A DNA stretch of 51,724 bases from Xylanibacter rarus (GTDB taxonomy: Bacteria; Bacteroidota; Bacteroidia; Bacteroidales; Bacteroidaceae), in the NCBI RefSeq assembly GCF_001275135.1, contig NZ_LFQU01000025.1:1-51724 (forward strand), in the 5' to 3' direction. The notes under the pieces were generated by a model, which was given only the letters and a program-made list of their open reading frames with translations, searched no databases and was not told the origin of the DNA. The translations under genes were made by a program, and so were the position numbers. Positions 7,303 through 15,108 of the stretch are shown here, piece after piece; within the stretch, counting starts at the first letter, position 1; each line of letters begins with the position of its first letter.

Positions 7303-8151
7303 ATGTCAAGAACAAATTTTGATATGTTATTGCAGGCTGGCTGCCACTTTGGCCACCTGAAACGTAAGTGGAACCCCGCAATGGCTCCTTATATCTTCAT
7401 GGAGCGCAACGGCATCCACATCATCGACCTTCACAAGACTGTAGCCAAGATTGACGAGGCTGCAGACGCACTGAAGCAGATTGCCAAGTCAGGAAAGAAA
7501 ATCCTGTTCGTTGCTACTAAAAAACAGACAAAGGACGTTGTAGCTGAGAAGGCTGCGTCTGTAAACATGCCTTACGTTATCGAGCGCTGGCCGGGCGGTA
7601 TGCTCACCAACTTCCCGACAATCCGCAAGGCTGTTAAGAAGATGGCCAACATCGACAAACTGATGAACGACGGAACTTACTCAAATCTCTCTAAGCGTGA
7701 GATTCTGCAGATCACACGTCAGCGCGCTAAGCTCGAGAAGAACCTCGGCTCTATTGCTGACCTGACTCGTCTGCCTTCAGCTCTGTTCGTTATCGACGTT
7801 ATGAAAGAGGCTATCGCAGTTAAAGAGGCTAACCGCCTGGGTATTCCTGTATTTGCAATCGTTGACACCAACTCTGATCCTAAGGATGTTGACTTCATGA
7901 TTCCTGCTAACGACGACGCAAAAGACAGCGTTGAGGTTATCCTGAACGCTTGCTGCGCTGCTATCGCAGAGGGTCTTGAGGAGCGCAAGGTAGAGAAGGC
8001 TGACGAGAAAGCTGCAAAAGAGCAGGCTGAGGCTAACGCTATAGAGGACAAACCGAAGCGCGCACGCAAGGCTCGCAAGGATGCTCCTGCTAAAGAGGAA
8101 GAGGCTGCTAAGGCTGAAGAAACAGCTGAAGAGGCTCCCGCTGAGGCTTAA
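7303..8151 (+). CDS. rpsB: 30S ribosomal protein S2 (uS2)
   Basis: A 282-residue 30S subunit protein. It opens with DMLLQAGCHFGHLKRKWNP, typical of S2, and has HIIDLHKT, FVATKKQTKDVV, ERWPGGMLTNF and GIPVFAIVDTNSDP in the expected order. The last 50 residues are a low-complexity Ala/Glu/Lys tail, a common extension in Bacteroidetes S2. tsf follows after 39 bases, the usual rpsB-tsf pairing. A structured segment precedes the gene and may control it. Confidence 0.97.
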   Translation: MSRTNFDMLLQAGCHFGHLKRKWNPAMAPYIFMERNGIHIIDLHKTVAKIDEAADALKQIAKSGKKILFVATKKQTKDVVAEKAASVNMPYVIERWPGGMLTNFPTIRKAVKKMANIDKLMNDGTYSNLSKREILQITRQRAKLEKNLGSIADLTRLPSALFVIDVMKEAIAVKEANRLGIPVFAIVDTNSDPKDVDFMIPANDDAKDSVEVILNACCAAIAEGLEERKVEKADEKAAKEQAEANAIEDKPKRARKARKDAPAKEEEAAKAEETAEEAPAEA

Positions 8152-8190
8152 TATCTGATTTTAACTAACTTAAAATAGAAAATACGAATT

Positions 8191-9180
8191 ATGGCTGTAT
8201 CAATAGCTGATATACAGAAAATCCGCAAGATGACCGGTGCCGGTCTTGCAGATTGCAAAAAAGCCCTCACAGACGCTGAAGGCGACTTTGACAAGGCAGT
8301 ACAAATCATCCGTGAGAAGGGTCAGGCTATCGCTGCTAAACGTAGCGACCGCGAGACATCTAACGGCTGTGTACTCGTTAAGGCTGACAATGGTTTCTCT
8401 GCCATGATAGCCCTGAAGTGCGAGACCGACTTCGTTGCTAACGGTAAAGACTTCATCGCTCTGACACAGAGCATCCTTGATGCTGCCGTTGCTGCCAAGG
8501 CTAAGACTCTTGACGAAGTTAAGGCTCTGCCTCTGAACGGAAGCACTGTTCAGGACGAGGTTATCGCACGCTCTGGTATCACAGGCGAGAAGACTGAACT
8601 TGACGGATATCTCTATCTCGAAGGCGACAACGTGTCTGTTTATGACCACATGAACAAGCACTTGCTCTGCACAATGGTTCAGACTAACAAGCCGGCTGAA
8701 GAGCAGGCTCACGCTGTTGCTATGCAGGTAGCAGCTATGAACCCTGTTGCTCTCGACGAGGCAAGCGTTCCTCAGGAAGTTAAAGACACTGAGCTGACTG
8801 TTGCTATCGAGAAGACAAAAGAGGAGCAGATCAACAAGGCTGTAGAGGCTGCCCTGAAGAAGGCTGGCTTCAATCTCTACATCGCTGAGAACGAGGAGCA
8901 CATCGCTGAGGGTATTGCTAAAGGCAACATCACTGAGGCTCAGGCTGAAGAGATACGCAAGATAAAGAAAGAAACAGCTGAGCAGAAGGCTGCCAACATG
9001 CCCGAGCAGATGGTTCAGAACATCGCTAAGGGCCGTATGGCTAAGTTCTACAAGGATTCTTGCCTGCTCAACCAGGAGTTCATCCAGGACAGCAAGCAGA
9101 CTGTTGCTCAGTATCTGCAGGCTGCCGATAAGGAGCTCACAGTTGTTGCTTTCAAGCGTTTCACACTCCGTGCTGAATAA
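8191..9180 (+). CDS. tsf: Translation elongation factor Ts
   Basis: A 329-residue guanine-nucleotide exchange factor that recycles EF-Tu-GDP. The N-terminal UBA-like region includes IRKMTGAGLADCKKALTDAEGD and REKGQAIAAKRSDRE. The TDFVAN motif (ALKCETDFVANGKDF), which contacts EF-Tu, sits near residue 75. The C-terminus QTVAQYLQAADKELTVVAF is conserved. A mid-length insert relative to the E. coli protein is normal for this phylum. It is the last gene before a strong terminator. Confidence 0.97.
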   Translation: MAVSIADIQKIRKMTGAGLADCKKALTDAEGDFDKAVQIIREKGQAIAAKRSDRETSNGCVLVKADNGFSAMIALKCETDFVANGKDFIALTQSILDAAVAAKAKTLDEVKALPLNGSTVQDEVIARSGITGEKTELDGYLYLEGDNVSVYDHMNKHLLCTMVQTNKPAEEQAHAVAMQVAAMNPVALDEASVPQEVKDTELTVAIEKTKEEQINKAVEAALKKAGFNLYIAENEEHIAEGIAKGNITEAQAEEIRKIKKETAEQKAANMPEQMVQNIAKGRMAKFYKDSCLLNQEFIQDSKQTVAQYLQAADKELTVVAFKRFTLRAE

Positions 9181-9202
9181 TCCTTAAAGCAAAACAATAA
9201 AC

Positions 9203-9240
9203 AAAAAGCTGTCTCAAACATTTTGGGGCAGCTTTTTTTA
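9203..9240 (+). terminator. Rho-independent terminator after tsf
   Basis: AGCTGTCTCA pairs with TGGGGCAGCT (10 pairs including G-U) around a short loop, preceded by A's and followed by TTTTTTT. Confidence 0.9.
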
Positions 9241-9322
9241 TGCCTTGTTACATATACACGAAGACATGGAGAATAAATCAGGAATCCTGCCTATAAGTAT
9301 AGGCAATAAAAGTTTCTGAATA

Positions 9323-9410
9323 AACTCATCACTCGTCACATTTGCCTTTAATAAACTGAATGATAGACACATACAGCGTAATGAGTTGCCTTGTTAAACT
9401 AGTCACACAG
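9323..9410. repeat. Dispersed intergenic repeat element, copy 1
   Basis: It begins AACTCATCACTCGTCACA and ends ACTAGTCACACAG, with internal TAATGAGTTGCC. It aligns along its length with 25893-25979. The 18-base start is the exact reverse complement of 26085-26102. It lies in the gap between tsf and the kinase gene and is non-coding. Confidence 0.75.
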
Positions 9411-9424
9411 GTACAAAACAGAAA

Positions 9425-10564
9425 TTAGTTGAAGATAAGCCTGAAAATAGTCAGTCGGTTAGCCCTGTCGGTAACAAGAGAGATAAAGCCGTTGCTCACA
9501 CGCATAATCTGTCTGGATATAGAAAGGCCTATGCCACTGCCTTCTTTCTTTGTCGTAAAGAAAGGCACAAATATGTGAGAGGCCACATCGTCGGGTATCA
9601 TCGGGCCGTCATCTATTACGTCTATCACCACGGTGTCGTTCTCGCCGGTGTAAGCCTTCATCCATATATGCCCACCGGCAGATACTGCATCGGCGGCATT
9701 TTTCAGCAGATTAGACACCACCCTACTTATAAGTCCCTCATCGGCATATACAATAAGATCGCCCGGAAGCACGTCGGCCTCAACAGTGCATCCGTCTTTA
9801 AGATACTGTCTGGCAAGACTCGCCATCCGCTCAAGAAACGGCTTAACGTAAAAGAGCGTAGGCTGCGGCGCAGGAACATGGGTAAATCGGCGGTAGTTCT
9901 CAACAAACTTGACCAGTTCCTTGCCTGTGCGGTTGATTACCGAAAGTCCTTCATGCTGTTCGCCTTCCGAATGGCGCAGCAGCGTATCACTGAGCGACAC
10001 AATAGGCGTTACGGTATTCATGATTTCGTGAGTAAGCACACGTATTAGCTTAACCCATGAGTCGATTTCCTGATTGGCAAGTTCCCCTTTGATGTCGCTG
10101 AAGGCAACAATCCTCACACGGCGCCCTTTCAAGAATGTGTTGGTCTCGCGCGACGAGAAGTTTTTCATCGTCTCCTTTATCTGGTCGACGTGCGTTATCA
10201 CCTCACGCTGCAGAAGTTTCTGTGCAGCACGATTGTAGCGCAGCACCACCCCACGGCCTTCCTCAACCACGATAATGCCCGTGTCGACAGAATCAAGTAT
10301 AAGTTCAAAGTATTTCTCTCGCTCCATCTGCTCGTCGCGCGCATGCATCAGTATGTCCTTCACCCGGTTCAGCGACCTGTTAAGCACTCTGTCGCCTGCC
10401 GCCTTGTCGCCCTCGGCAAAGCGGAAGCTATAATCGCCGTTGTCGATAGCGTTGAAAAGGAAGGTTACCTTTCTGACGGTCGACCTGTAGCGCCGCCAGA
10501 AATAAAGGCAGCCTGCGGCCGCGACGACGGCAAACAGGAGCAGAAGAGCAATATCAAAGTCCAT
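9425..10564 (-). CDS. Two-component sensor histidine kinase, NtrB-like
   Basis: A 379-residue membrane-anchored kinase expected to phosphorylate the adjacent NtrC-family regulator. One membrane segment at residues 5-22 is followed by a HAMP-like/linker helix and a PAS-like region (about 85-165). The phospho-accepting His is H179 in VLTHEIMNTVTP. The N box is VVSNLLKNAADAV (about 280), and the ATP lid includes GSGIGLSISRQIM near the C-terminus. There is almost no periplasmic domain, so it probably senses a membrane or cytoplasmic cue. Its start overlaps the end of the regulator gene by 11 bases, so the two are translated together. Signal unknown. Confidence 0.92.
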   Translation of the reverse strand: MDFDIALLLLFAVVAAAGCLYFWRRYRSTVRKVTFLFNAIDNGDYSFRFAEGDKAAGDRVLNRSLNRVKDILMHARDEQMEREKYFELILDSVDTGIIVVEEGRGVVLRYNRAAQKLLQREVITHVDQIKETMKNFSSRETNTFLKGRRVRIVAFSDIKGELANQEIDSWVKLIRVLTHEIMNTVTPIVSLSDTLLRHSEGEQHEGLSVINRTGKELVKFVENYRRFTHVPAPQPTLFYVKPFLERMASLARQYLKDGCTVEADVLPGDLIVYADEGLISRVVSNLLKNAADAVSAGGHIWMKAYTGENDTVVIDVIDDGPMIPDDVASHIFVPFFTTKKEGSGIGLSISRQIMRVSNGFISLVTDRANRLTIFRLIFN

Positions 10565-11879
10565 ACTTCTTTATTTTGTTATACAATGTCTGGCGCGACA
10601 CGCCAAGCCTCGACGCCACCTGCGACAGGTTGCCGTCACACTCGCGTATAGTCTTTTCTATCAGCCGGCTCTCCATCTCGCCTATTGTCTGCACGCCTTC
10701 CATAGGCTTCTCCGCAACAGACGCGCTGCCGCTTATGTCCTGCTCGCCTATCTCCCTGCCGTCGCTCAATATCACGGCCTTCTCTATTGCGTGCTGCAGT
10801 TCGCGGATGTTGCCATACCACGGCATATCCTTTATCTTCTGTTCGGCAGCCGGCGTAAGCTCCATTGCGGGCTTGTTATACATAGCCGCATACCTGTTGA
10901 GGAAGAGGCGTGCCAGCGCCGGAATGTCTTCTCTACGCTCACGGAGCGAGGGCAGATGCAGATGTATCGTGTTGATGCGGTAGAGCAAGTCTTCGCGAAA
11001 CTCGCCCTTAGTCACCATATCGCTCAGGTCGCGGTTTGTGGCGCATATCAGTCTGACGTCGATAGGTATAGGCACACTGCCGCCCACGCGCACAATGCTG
11101 CGGCGCTGCAGGGCCGTCAGCAGCTTTGCCTGCAATGCGTAGCTCAGGTTGCCTATCTCGTCGAGAAACAGCGTGCCGCCTTCAGCCAGTTCAAACTTGC
11201 CTGCCTTGTCTGCCTTGGCGTCGGTGAATGCCCCTTTGACATGACCGAACAGCTCGCTCTCAAACAGCGTCTCGCTCACGGCTCCCATGTCTATCGTCAT
11301 CAGACTCTTGCCGCTACGGTGCGACAGACGGTGAATCTCGTTGGTCAGCACCTCCTTGCCCGTGCCGTTCTCGCCGGTTATCAGTATGTTGGCGTCGGTC
11401 GCTGCCACCTTAGTTACCATAAGTCTGAGTTCCTGCATGCACGGAGCCACGCCCCAGTACATGCCGCTCTCGCCGCTGCCGGCATCAGAGCCGCCGGCCG
11501 ACTTGCTGCACGCCTCCTTCAGCGTGGCTATCAGCTTGTCGTTGTCAAACGGCTTTACGATGAAGTCAGTGGCGCCCGCCTTAATCCCGCTTACGGCCAG
11601 TTCGATGTCAGCATAAGCCGTAAACAGCACCACCTTGGCCTGCGGACGCATCTTCTTGATTTGTCCGAGCCAATAAAGTCCCTCGTTGCCGCTGTTTATT
11701 CCGCTCTGAAAGTTCATGTCGAGCAGCACCACGTCGGGCTTGTCCTCGCGCAGGTGCGCCGGAATATTGTTCGGATTGGCTATGGCGACAATATGCTCAA
11801 AGGTGTTCTCGAGCAGCATCTTCACGGTGGTCAGGATGTTGCGGTTGTCGTCTACAATAAGTATTGTTCCCTGTTTCAT
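10554..11879 (-). CDS. Sigma-54-dependent response regulator, NtrC family
   Basis: A 441-residue activator. The receiver domain (1 to about 125) has the DD pair near 10-11, phospho-acceptor D54 in VVLLDMNF, the switch Thr in FTAYAD and Lys in VKPFDN. The AAA+ domain has Walker A GENGTGKE (about 169), the sigma-54 loop as GAFTDA instead of GAFTGA (about 217) and Walker B FLDEIGNL. The Fis-type helix-turn-helix is at the very end (VASRLGVSRQTLYNKIKKYGL region). It is cotranscribed with the kinase and divergent from the efflux genes, whose promoter matches the sigma-54 consensus. Three TGTC/GACA-type dyads between them are plausible binding sites, one beside its own promoter, so autoregulation is likely. 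Confidence 0.94.
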   Translation of the reverse strand: MKQGTILIVDDNRNILTTVKMLLENTFEHIVAIANPNNIPAHLREDKPDVVLLDMNFQSGINSGNEGLYWLGQIKKMRPQAKVVLFTAYADIELAVSGIKAGATDFIVKPFDNDKLIATLKEACSKSAGGSDAGSGESGMYWGVAPCMQELRLMVTKVAATDANILITGENGTGKEVLTNEIHRLSHRSGKSLMTIDMGAVSETLFESELFGHVKGAFTDAKADKAGKFELAEGGTLFLDEIGNLSYALQAKLLTALQRRSIVRVGGSVPIPIDVRLICATNRDLSDMVTKGEFREDLLYRINTIHLHLPSLRERREDIPALARLFLNRYAAMYNKPAMELTPAAEQKIKDMPWYGNIRELQHAIEKAVILSDGREIGEQDISGSASVAEKPMEGVQTIGEMESRLIEKTIRECDGNLSQVASRLGVSRQTLYNKIKKYGL

Positions 11880-11886
11880 TTCAATG

Positions 11887-11917
11887 CAAAGATAGGTTGT
11901 ATAACCGACAAAAGCAA
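11887..11917 (-). promoter_or_regulatory. Promoter of the regulator-kinase operon
   Basis: CAAAGATA (11887-11894) reads TATCTTTG on the minus strand. CAA at 11915-11917 gives a TTG -33 element with a 20-base spacer. The transcript start would lie only a few bases before the ATG at 11879. A dyad site abuts the -33 element. Confidence 0.6.
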
Positions 11918-11921
11918 GAGT

Positions 11922-11940
11922 GTGTAAAGTTTTTGGACAC
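11922..11940. promoter_or_regulatory. Dyad site 1, candidate regulator-binding site
   Basis: GTGTAAAGTTTTTGGACAC is an imperfect palindrome sharing the TTTTTGGACAC half with site 3. It lies directly upstream of the regulator's -33 element, where bound protein could control its own operon. Confidence 0.5.
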
Positions 11941-12081
11941 TAAATTTTCAGATATTCACAAATAATATTACTATATGCCACCTTCATGCCCCATCACACG
12001 CACAGCCATACGGCTCGCGGCACGGCTTAAAGCAGCAAGACAGCCTGCATAAAGCCATTTTTCAGCCTCAACCATGCCTGT

Positions 12082-12098
12082 TGTCTAATTTTTATACG
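12082..12098. promoter_or_regulatory. Dyad site 2, half-conserved regulator-binding site
   Basis: TGTCTAATTTTTATACG matches the first 12 bases of site 3 exactly but has lost the GGACA half. It begins 21 bases before site 3, close to two helical turns, so both would face the same side of the DNA. Confidence 0.45.
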
Positions 12099-12102
12099 CC
12101 AG

Positions 12103-12119
12103 TGTCTAATTTTTGGACA
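12103..12119. promoter_or_regulatory. Dyad site 3, candidate enhancer for the export operon
   Basis: TGTCTAATTTTTGGACA is a TGTC-N9-GACA palindrome, 56 bases upstream of the -24 element of the sigma-54 promoter. Together with site 2 it sits where NtrC-type activators usually bind. Confidence 0.55.
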
Positions 12120-12174
12120 CTCACAAAAACGCGGATTTGCCGTATCTGCCTGATATACTGCAACATAGGTATTT

Positions 12175-12190
12175 TGGCACGGTTTTGGCA
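12175..12190 (+). promoter_or_regulatory. Sigma-54 (RpoN) promoter of the export operon
   Basis: TGGCACGGTTTTGGCA matches TGGCACG-N4-TTGCW at 11 of 12 defined positions. The -24 GG (12176-12177) and -12 GC (12188-12189) have the required 10-base spacing. The neighbouring gene encodes a sigma-54 activator, which makes a chance match unlikely. Transcription would start near 12201, only a few bases before the TolC-like start codon. Confidence 0.75.
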
Positions 12191-12209
12191 ATGATAATGG
12201 TGTATGAAT

Positions 12210-13532
12210 ATGAAAATTGCCATAATTACTCTCGCACTTGCCGCCCCTGTGGCTGCCGGCGCACAACAGGAATGGTCGCTCGACCGCTGTGTCAGTTATG
12301 CCATTGAGCATGCTACCGAAATGGGACGCGAGCGTATCGAGCAGAAACAGGCCCTGACGGAATACCGCACCTCGCTGCTCGACTTCCTGCCAAGCGTCTC
12401 GGCCCAGGTGAGCGGACAGTACAACTGGGGACGAAACATCGATCCGGAGACCAACACATATAACAATGTTACTACATTCAACAACGGCTATCAGATAAGT
12501 GCGTCGCTGCCCGTGGTTGACTGGGGGCACACATGGAACGCGTTCCGCAAGGCCCGCATAACCAAGAACACGGCTGCCACGGCGCTGCAGAAGGCTAAAG
12601 ACGACAAAGCCATAGAAGTGATGCAGAAGTTTGTCGACGCCGTGTATGCCATCAAGTCGATAGAAATTACCGACAGAAAGCTTGCCGACTCGAAGGCTCT
12701 GCTGGCAAAAACGCGCAGACTGTACGAACTGGGCGAGAAGAGCCGGCCGGACGTGGTGCAGATGGAGAGTCAGGTGGCAGAGGACGACTACAACCTGCTG
12801 CACCAGAAGAATCTGGCACGCACCGCCCTTATTGCCCTAAAGACGGCAATGAACTATCCTGCCGCCGACTCGCTCAGCCCCGACTGCTCGATGGCAGCGC
12901 TTACGTCGCAGATTCCCTCAAGTCTCATGGTTGACAGCATGGCACTGAGCGGCAAGCCCGACATAATAATGGCAGAAGCCAACGTCGAGAAGGCAAGGCT
13001 CGAATGGAAAATAAGACGTGCCGACCTGCTGCCGCAGCTGTCGCTGGGTGCCGGCGTATCAACCAACTACTACATAAATCTCTCTCAACATCAGGACAGA
13101 CTGCCGTTCAGGTCGCAGTTTCGCAACAACTTGGGCGAGTATGTCTACCTTACACTGTCTATCCCCATCTTCTCTCCTTCCACATGGAGCTCGGTAAAGC
13201 GCGCCAAGGCCGACTATCAGCTCGCCATGCTCGACGCACAGGACGCGCGGCGCAAGCTGAACGACGCCGCCCTGCAGGCCGTAACCGACTATGAGGGCTA
13301 CCAGAAGGAAGTGAGACAGATGGAGAAGAAGGTGGCTGCCGACTCGCTGGCCTACCGCCTGTCTTACCGCAAATATGAGGAGGGCATGCTCTCTACGTTC
13401 GACATACACGAGGCGGCGCAGACTTATCTCGAAAGCAGCATAACGCTGCTGCAGCTGAGAATGCTGCTCGCCATAAGACAGAAACTCGTAAGATACTACA
13501 TAAACAACGAACCGCTATGGACATTAAACTGA
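12210..13532 (+). CDS. TolC-family outer membrane efflux protein
   Basis: A 440-residue outer-membrane channel protein, the exit duct of a tripartite exporter. The signal peptide MKIAIITLALAAPVAAGAQQ fits best from the ATG at 12210; an in-frame ATG at 12204 would add two residues. Two OEP repeats follow, each with long helical hairpins, for instance RRLYELGEKSRPDVVQMESQ (about residues 170-190) and the second-repeat equivalent YRKYEEGMLSTFDIHEA near 395. Length is typical. The next gene, a membrane fusion protein, overlaps its end by 16 bases. The sigma-54 promoter is immediately upstream. Confidence 0.92.
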   Translation: MKIAIITLALAAPVAAGAQQEWSLDRCVSYAIEHATEMGRERIEQKQALTEYRTSLLDFLPSVSAQVSGQYNWGRNIDPETNTYNNVTTFNNGYQISASLPVVDWGHTWNAFRKARITKNTAATALQKAKDDKAIEVMQKFVDAVYAIKSIEITDRKLADSKALLAKTRRLYELGEKSRPDVVQMESQVAEDDYNLLHQKNLARTALIALKTAMNYPAADSLSPDCSMAALTSQIPSSLMVDSMALSGKPDIIMAEANVEKARLEWKIRRADLLPQLSLGAGVSTNYYINLSQHQDRLPFRSQFRNNLGEYVYLTLSIPIFSPSTWSSVKRAKADYQLAMLDAQDARRKLNDAALQAVTDYEGYQKEVRQMEKKVAADSLAYRLSYRKYEEGMLSTFDIHEAAQTYLESSITLLQLRMLLAIRQKLVRYYINNEPLWTLN

Positions 13533-14770
13533 AACAGAAGAAATACTGGATTCCAAAAAAATACTGGCTGTGGGCCGGCGGAGGCGCACTTATAATAGTG
13601 CTGCTGATATGGCTCGCCACGATGAACTTCACGTCGACGCTGCGTGTAGACCGCCGCGGCCTCAGCATAGGCAAGGTAAGCAAGGCACAGTTTGACGACT
13701 ACGTGAGCGTAGACGGCAGCGTGGTGCCCATACAGGTGGTGCAGATTTCGTCGGAAGAAGGCGGCGTGGTGCTCGAAAAGGTGAAGGAGGAAGGCACACA
13801 CGTGAGCAAGGGCGACGTGATAATACGCCTCAACAACTCTAACCTCGACCTCGAGATTCTCAACGCAGAGAGCGAACTGGCTGAGAAGCAGAACATGCTG
13901 CGCAGCACGCGCCTGTCGATGGAGCAGGACCAGCTGAACAACAGCAACGAGGCGCTGCAGCTGAGCATGGACGTAAAGACAAAGCGCAGGGCATATAACC
14001 ACCAGGCAGCGCTGCAGAAGGAGGAGCTGAACTCGCGCGAAGACTATCTGAAGGCCAAGGAAGAATATGAGCTGGCTGTGCAGAAGGAGAAGCTGATAAG
14101 GCAGCGGCTCAAGAAGACCAACGAGCTTAACCGCTCGCAGGTGGAGCAGATGGCTTCAGACCTGGCGTCGATGCGCAAGAACGTGGAGCTGGTGCGCGAG
14201 CGCAAGGCAAGACTGAACGTGCGCTCTACAATAGACGGCGAGATTGGTCTGCTGGACGTAGAACTGGGCCAGAGCATATCGCCGGGACAGAAAATAGGCG
14301 TCATCAACGACCTGAGCGACTACAAGGTGGAGGCACAGGTGGACGAGCACTACATCGACCGAGTGCATGCCGGACTGTCGGCCACGTTCGAGCAGAACGG
14401 CAAGACATATCGCCTGACCGTGCGCAAGGTGTATCCGGAGGTGCGCGAAGGCCGCTTCAAGATAGACTTCACCTTCAGCGGCTCGCGCCCGAAGAACATA
14501 CGCACAGGACAGACCTACTATGTCGACCTGCAACTTGGCGAGTCGAAAAAGGCAATAATCATACCCAAAGGCACGTTTTACAGCGTGACGGGAGGCTCGT
14601 GGATATTCGTTCTCGACAAGGACGGCCGCAAGGCATACAGGCGCAAGATACGCATAGGGCGGCAGAATCCGCAATATTATGAGGTGCTTGAGGGCCTCGA
14701 ACCGGGCGAGCAGGTGATAGTGAGCGGATATGAGGGCTATAAAAACAACGAAATACTCGTGCTCGAATAA
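13517..14770 (+). CDS. HlyD/MacA-like periplasmic membrane fusion protein
   Basis: A 417-residue adaptor linking inner-membrane permeases to the TolC-like channel. One membrane anchor lies at about residues 18-36. The first lipoyl half-motif (EEGGVVLEKVKEEGTHVSKGD, about 76-96) is followed by a long coiled-coil hairpin (about 105-225), the second lipoyl half (RSTIDGEIGLLDVELGQSI), and beta-barrel and membrane-proximal domains (IIIPKGTFYSV, VLEGLEPGEQVIVSGYEGY). Its start overlaps the TolC-like gene. Family members carry peptides, macrolides, siderophores or lipoproteins; the substrate here is unknown. Confidence 0.92.
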   Translation: MDIKLKQKKYWIPKKYWLWAGGGALIIVLLIWLATMNFTSTLRVDRRGLSIGKVSKAQFDDYVSVDGSVVPIQVVQISSEEGGVVLEKVKEEGTHVSKGDVIIRLNNSNLDLEILNAESELAEKQNMLRSTRLSMEQDQLNNSNEALQLSMDVKTKRRAYNHQAALQKEELNSREDYLKAKEEYELAVQKEKLIRQRLKKTNELNRSQVEQMASDLASMRKNVELVRERKARLNVRSTIDGEIGLLDVELGQSISPGQKIGVINDLSDYKVEAQVDEHYIDRVHAGLSATFEQNGKTYRLTVRKVYPEVREGRFKIDFTFSGSRPKNIRTGQTYYVDLQLGESKKAIIIPKGTFYSVTGGSWIFVLDKDGRKAYRRKIRIGRQNPQYYEVLEGLEPGEQVIVSGYEGYKNNEILVLE

Positions 14771-14902
14771 TCACGCCAAACCTGACATGCCGACAGAATG
14801 AGCCGTGTCTGACATCGGAAAAGATACATTACGGCAACCGTCAGATGTAAATATATTTCGCGTTGGCAACAGCGCCGCAAGGCAACAGCCGCAAAGGCGT
14901 AA

Positions 14903-14994
14903 TGCAAAAGGTGGCCTTTCGCACTGCAAAACATGGTCTTTCAGGCTGTAAAAAGGCACCTTTCAGAGGCTAAAAGACGGTCTTTTGCAATGCC
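14903..14994. repeat. Array of ~22-nt dyad units, copy A
   Basis: Four tandem units start at 14903, 14925, 14947 and 14971. Each has the plan TGYAAAA, about six bases, then CTTT(T); the last contains the dyad AAAAGACGGTCTTTT. It lies in the 338-base gap between the fusion-protein and first permease genes. Sequence on either side shows nothing else. Related arrays are at 25704-25796 and 39196-39262. Confidence 0.7.
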
Positions 14995-15108
14995 TCACAT
15001 AACCTTTTGATTATCAATCGGTTATAAACCAACAAACCCAATGCGGCAAACAGCACAGAAAAAGGCTGCAAAGCGCACGAAAAATGAAACATAATAACAG
15101 CATAAAAT

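Noticed and set aside
10791-11927. 378-codon plus-strand frame opposite the NtrC-family gene
   Set aside because: It is a mirror of a strongly conserved coding sequence, with no domain of its own.
14911-14926. TGGCC...GC pattern resembling a second sigma-54 promoter before permease 1
   Set aside because: The spacing between GG and the next GC is off and the sequence belongs to the 22-nt repeat array.
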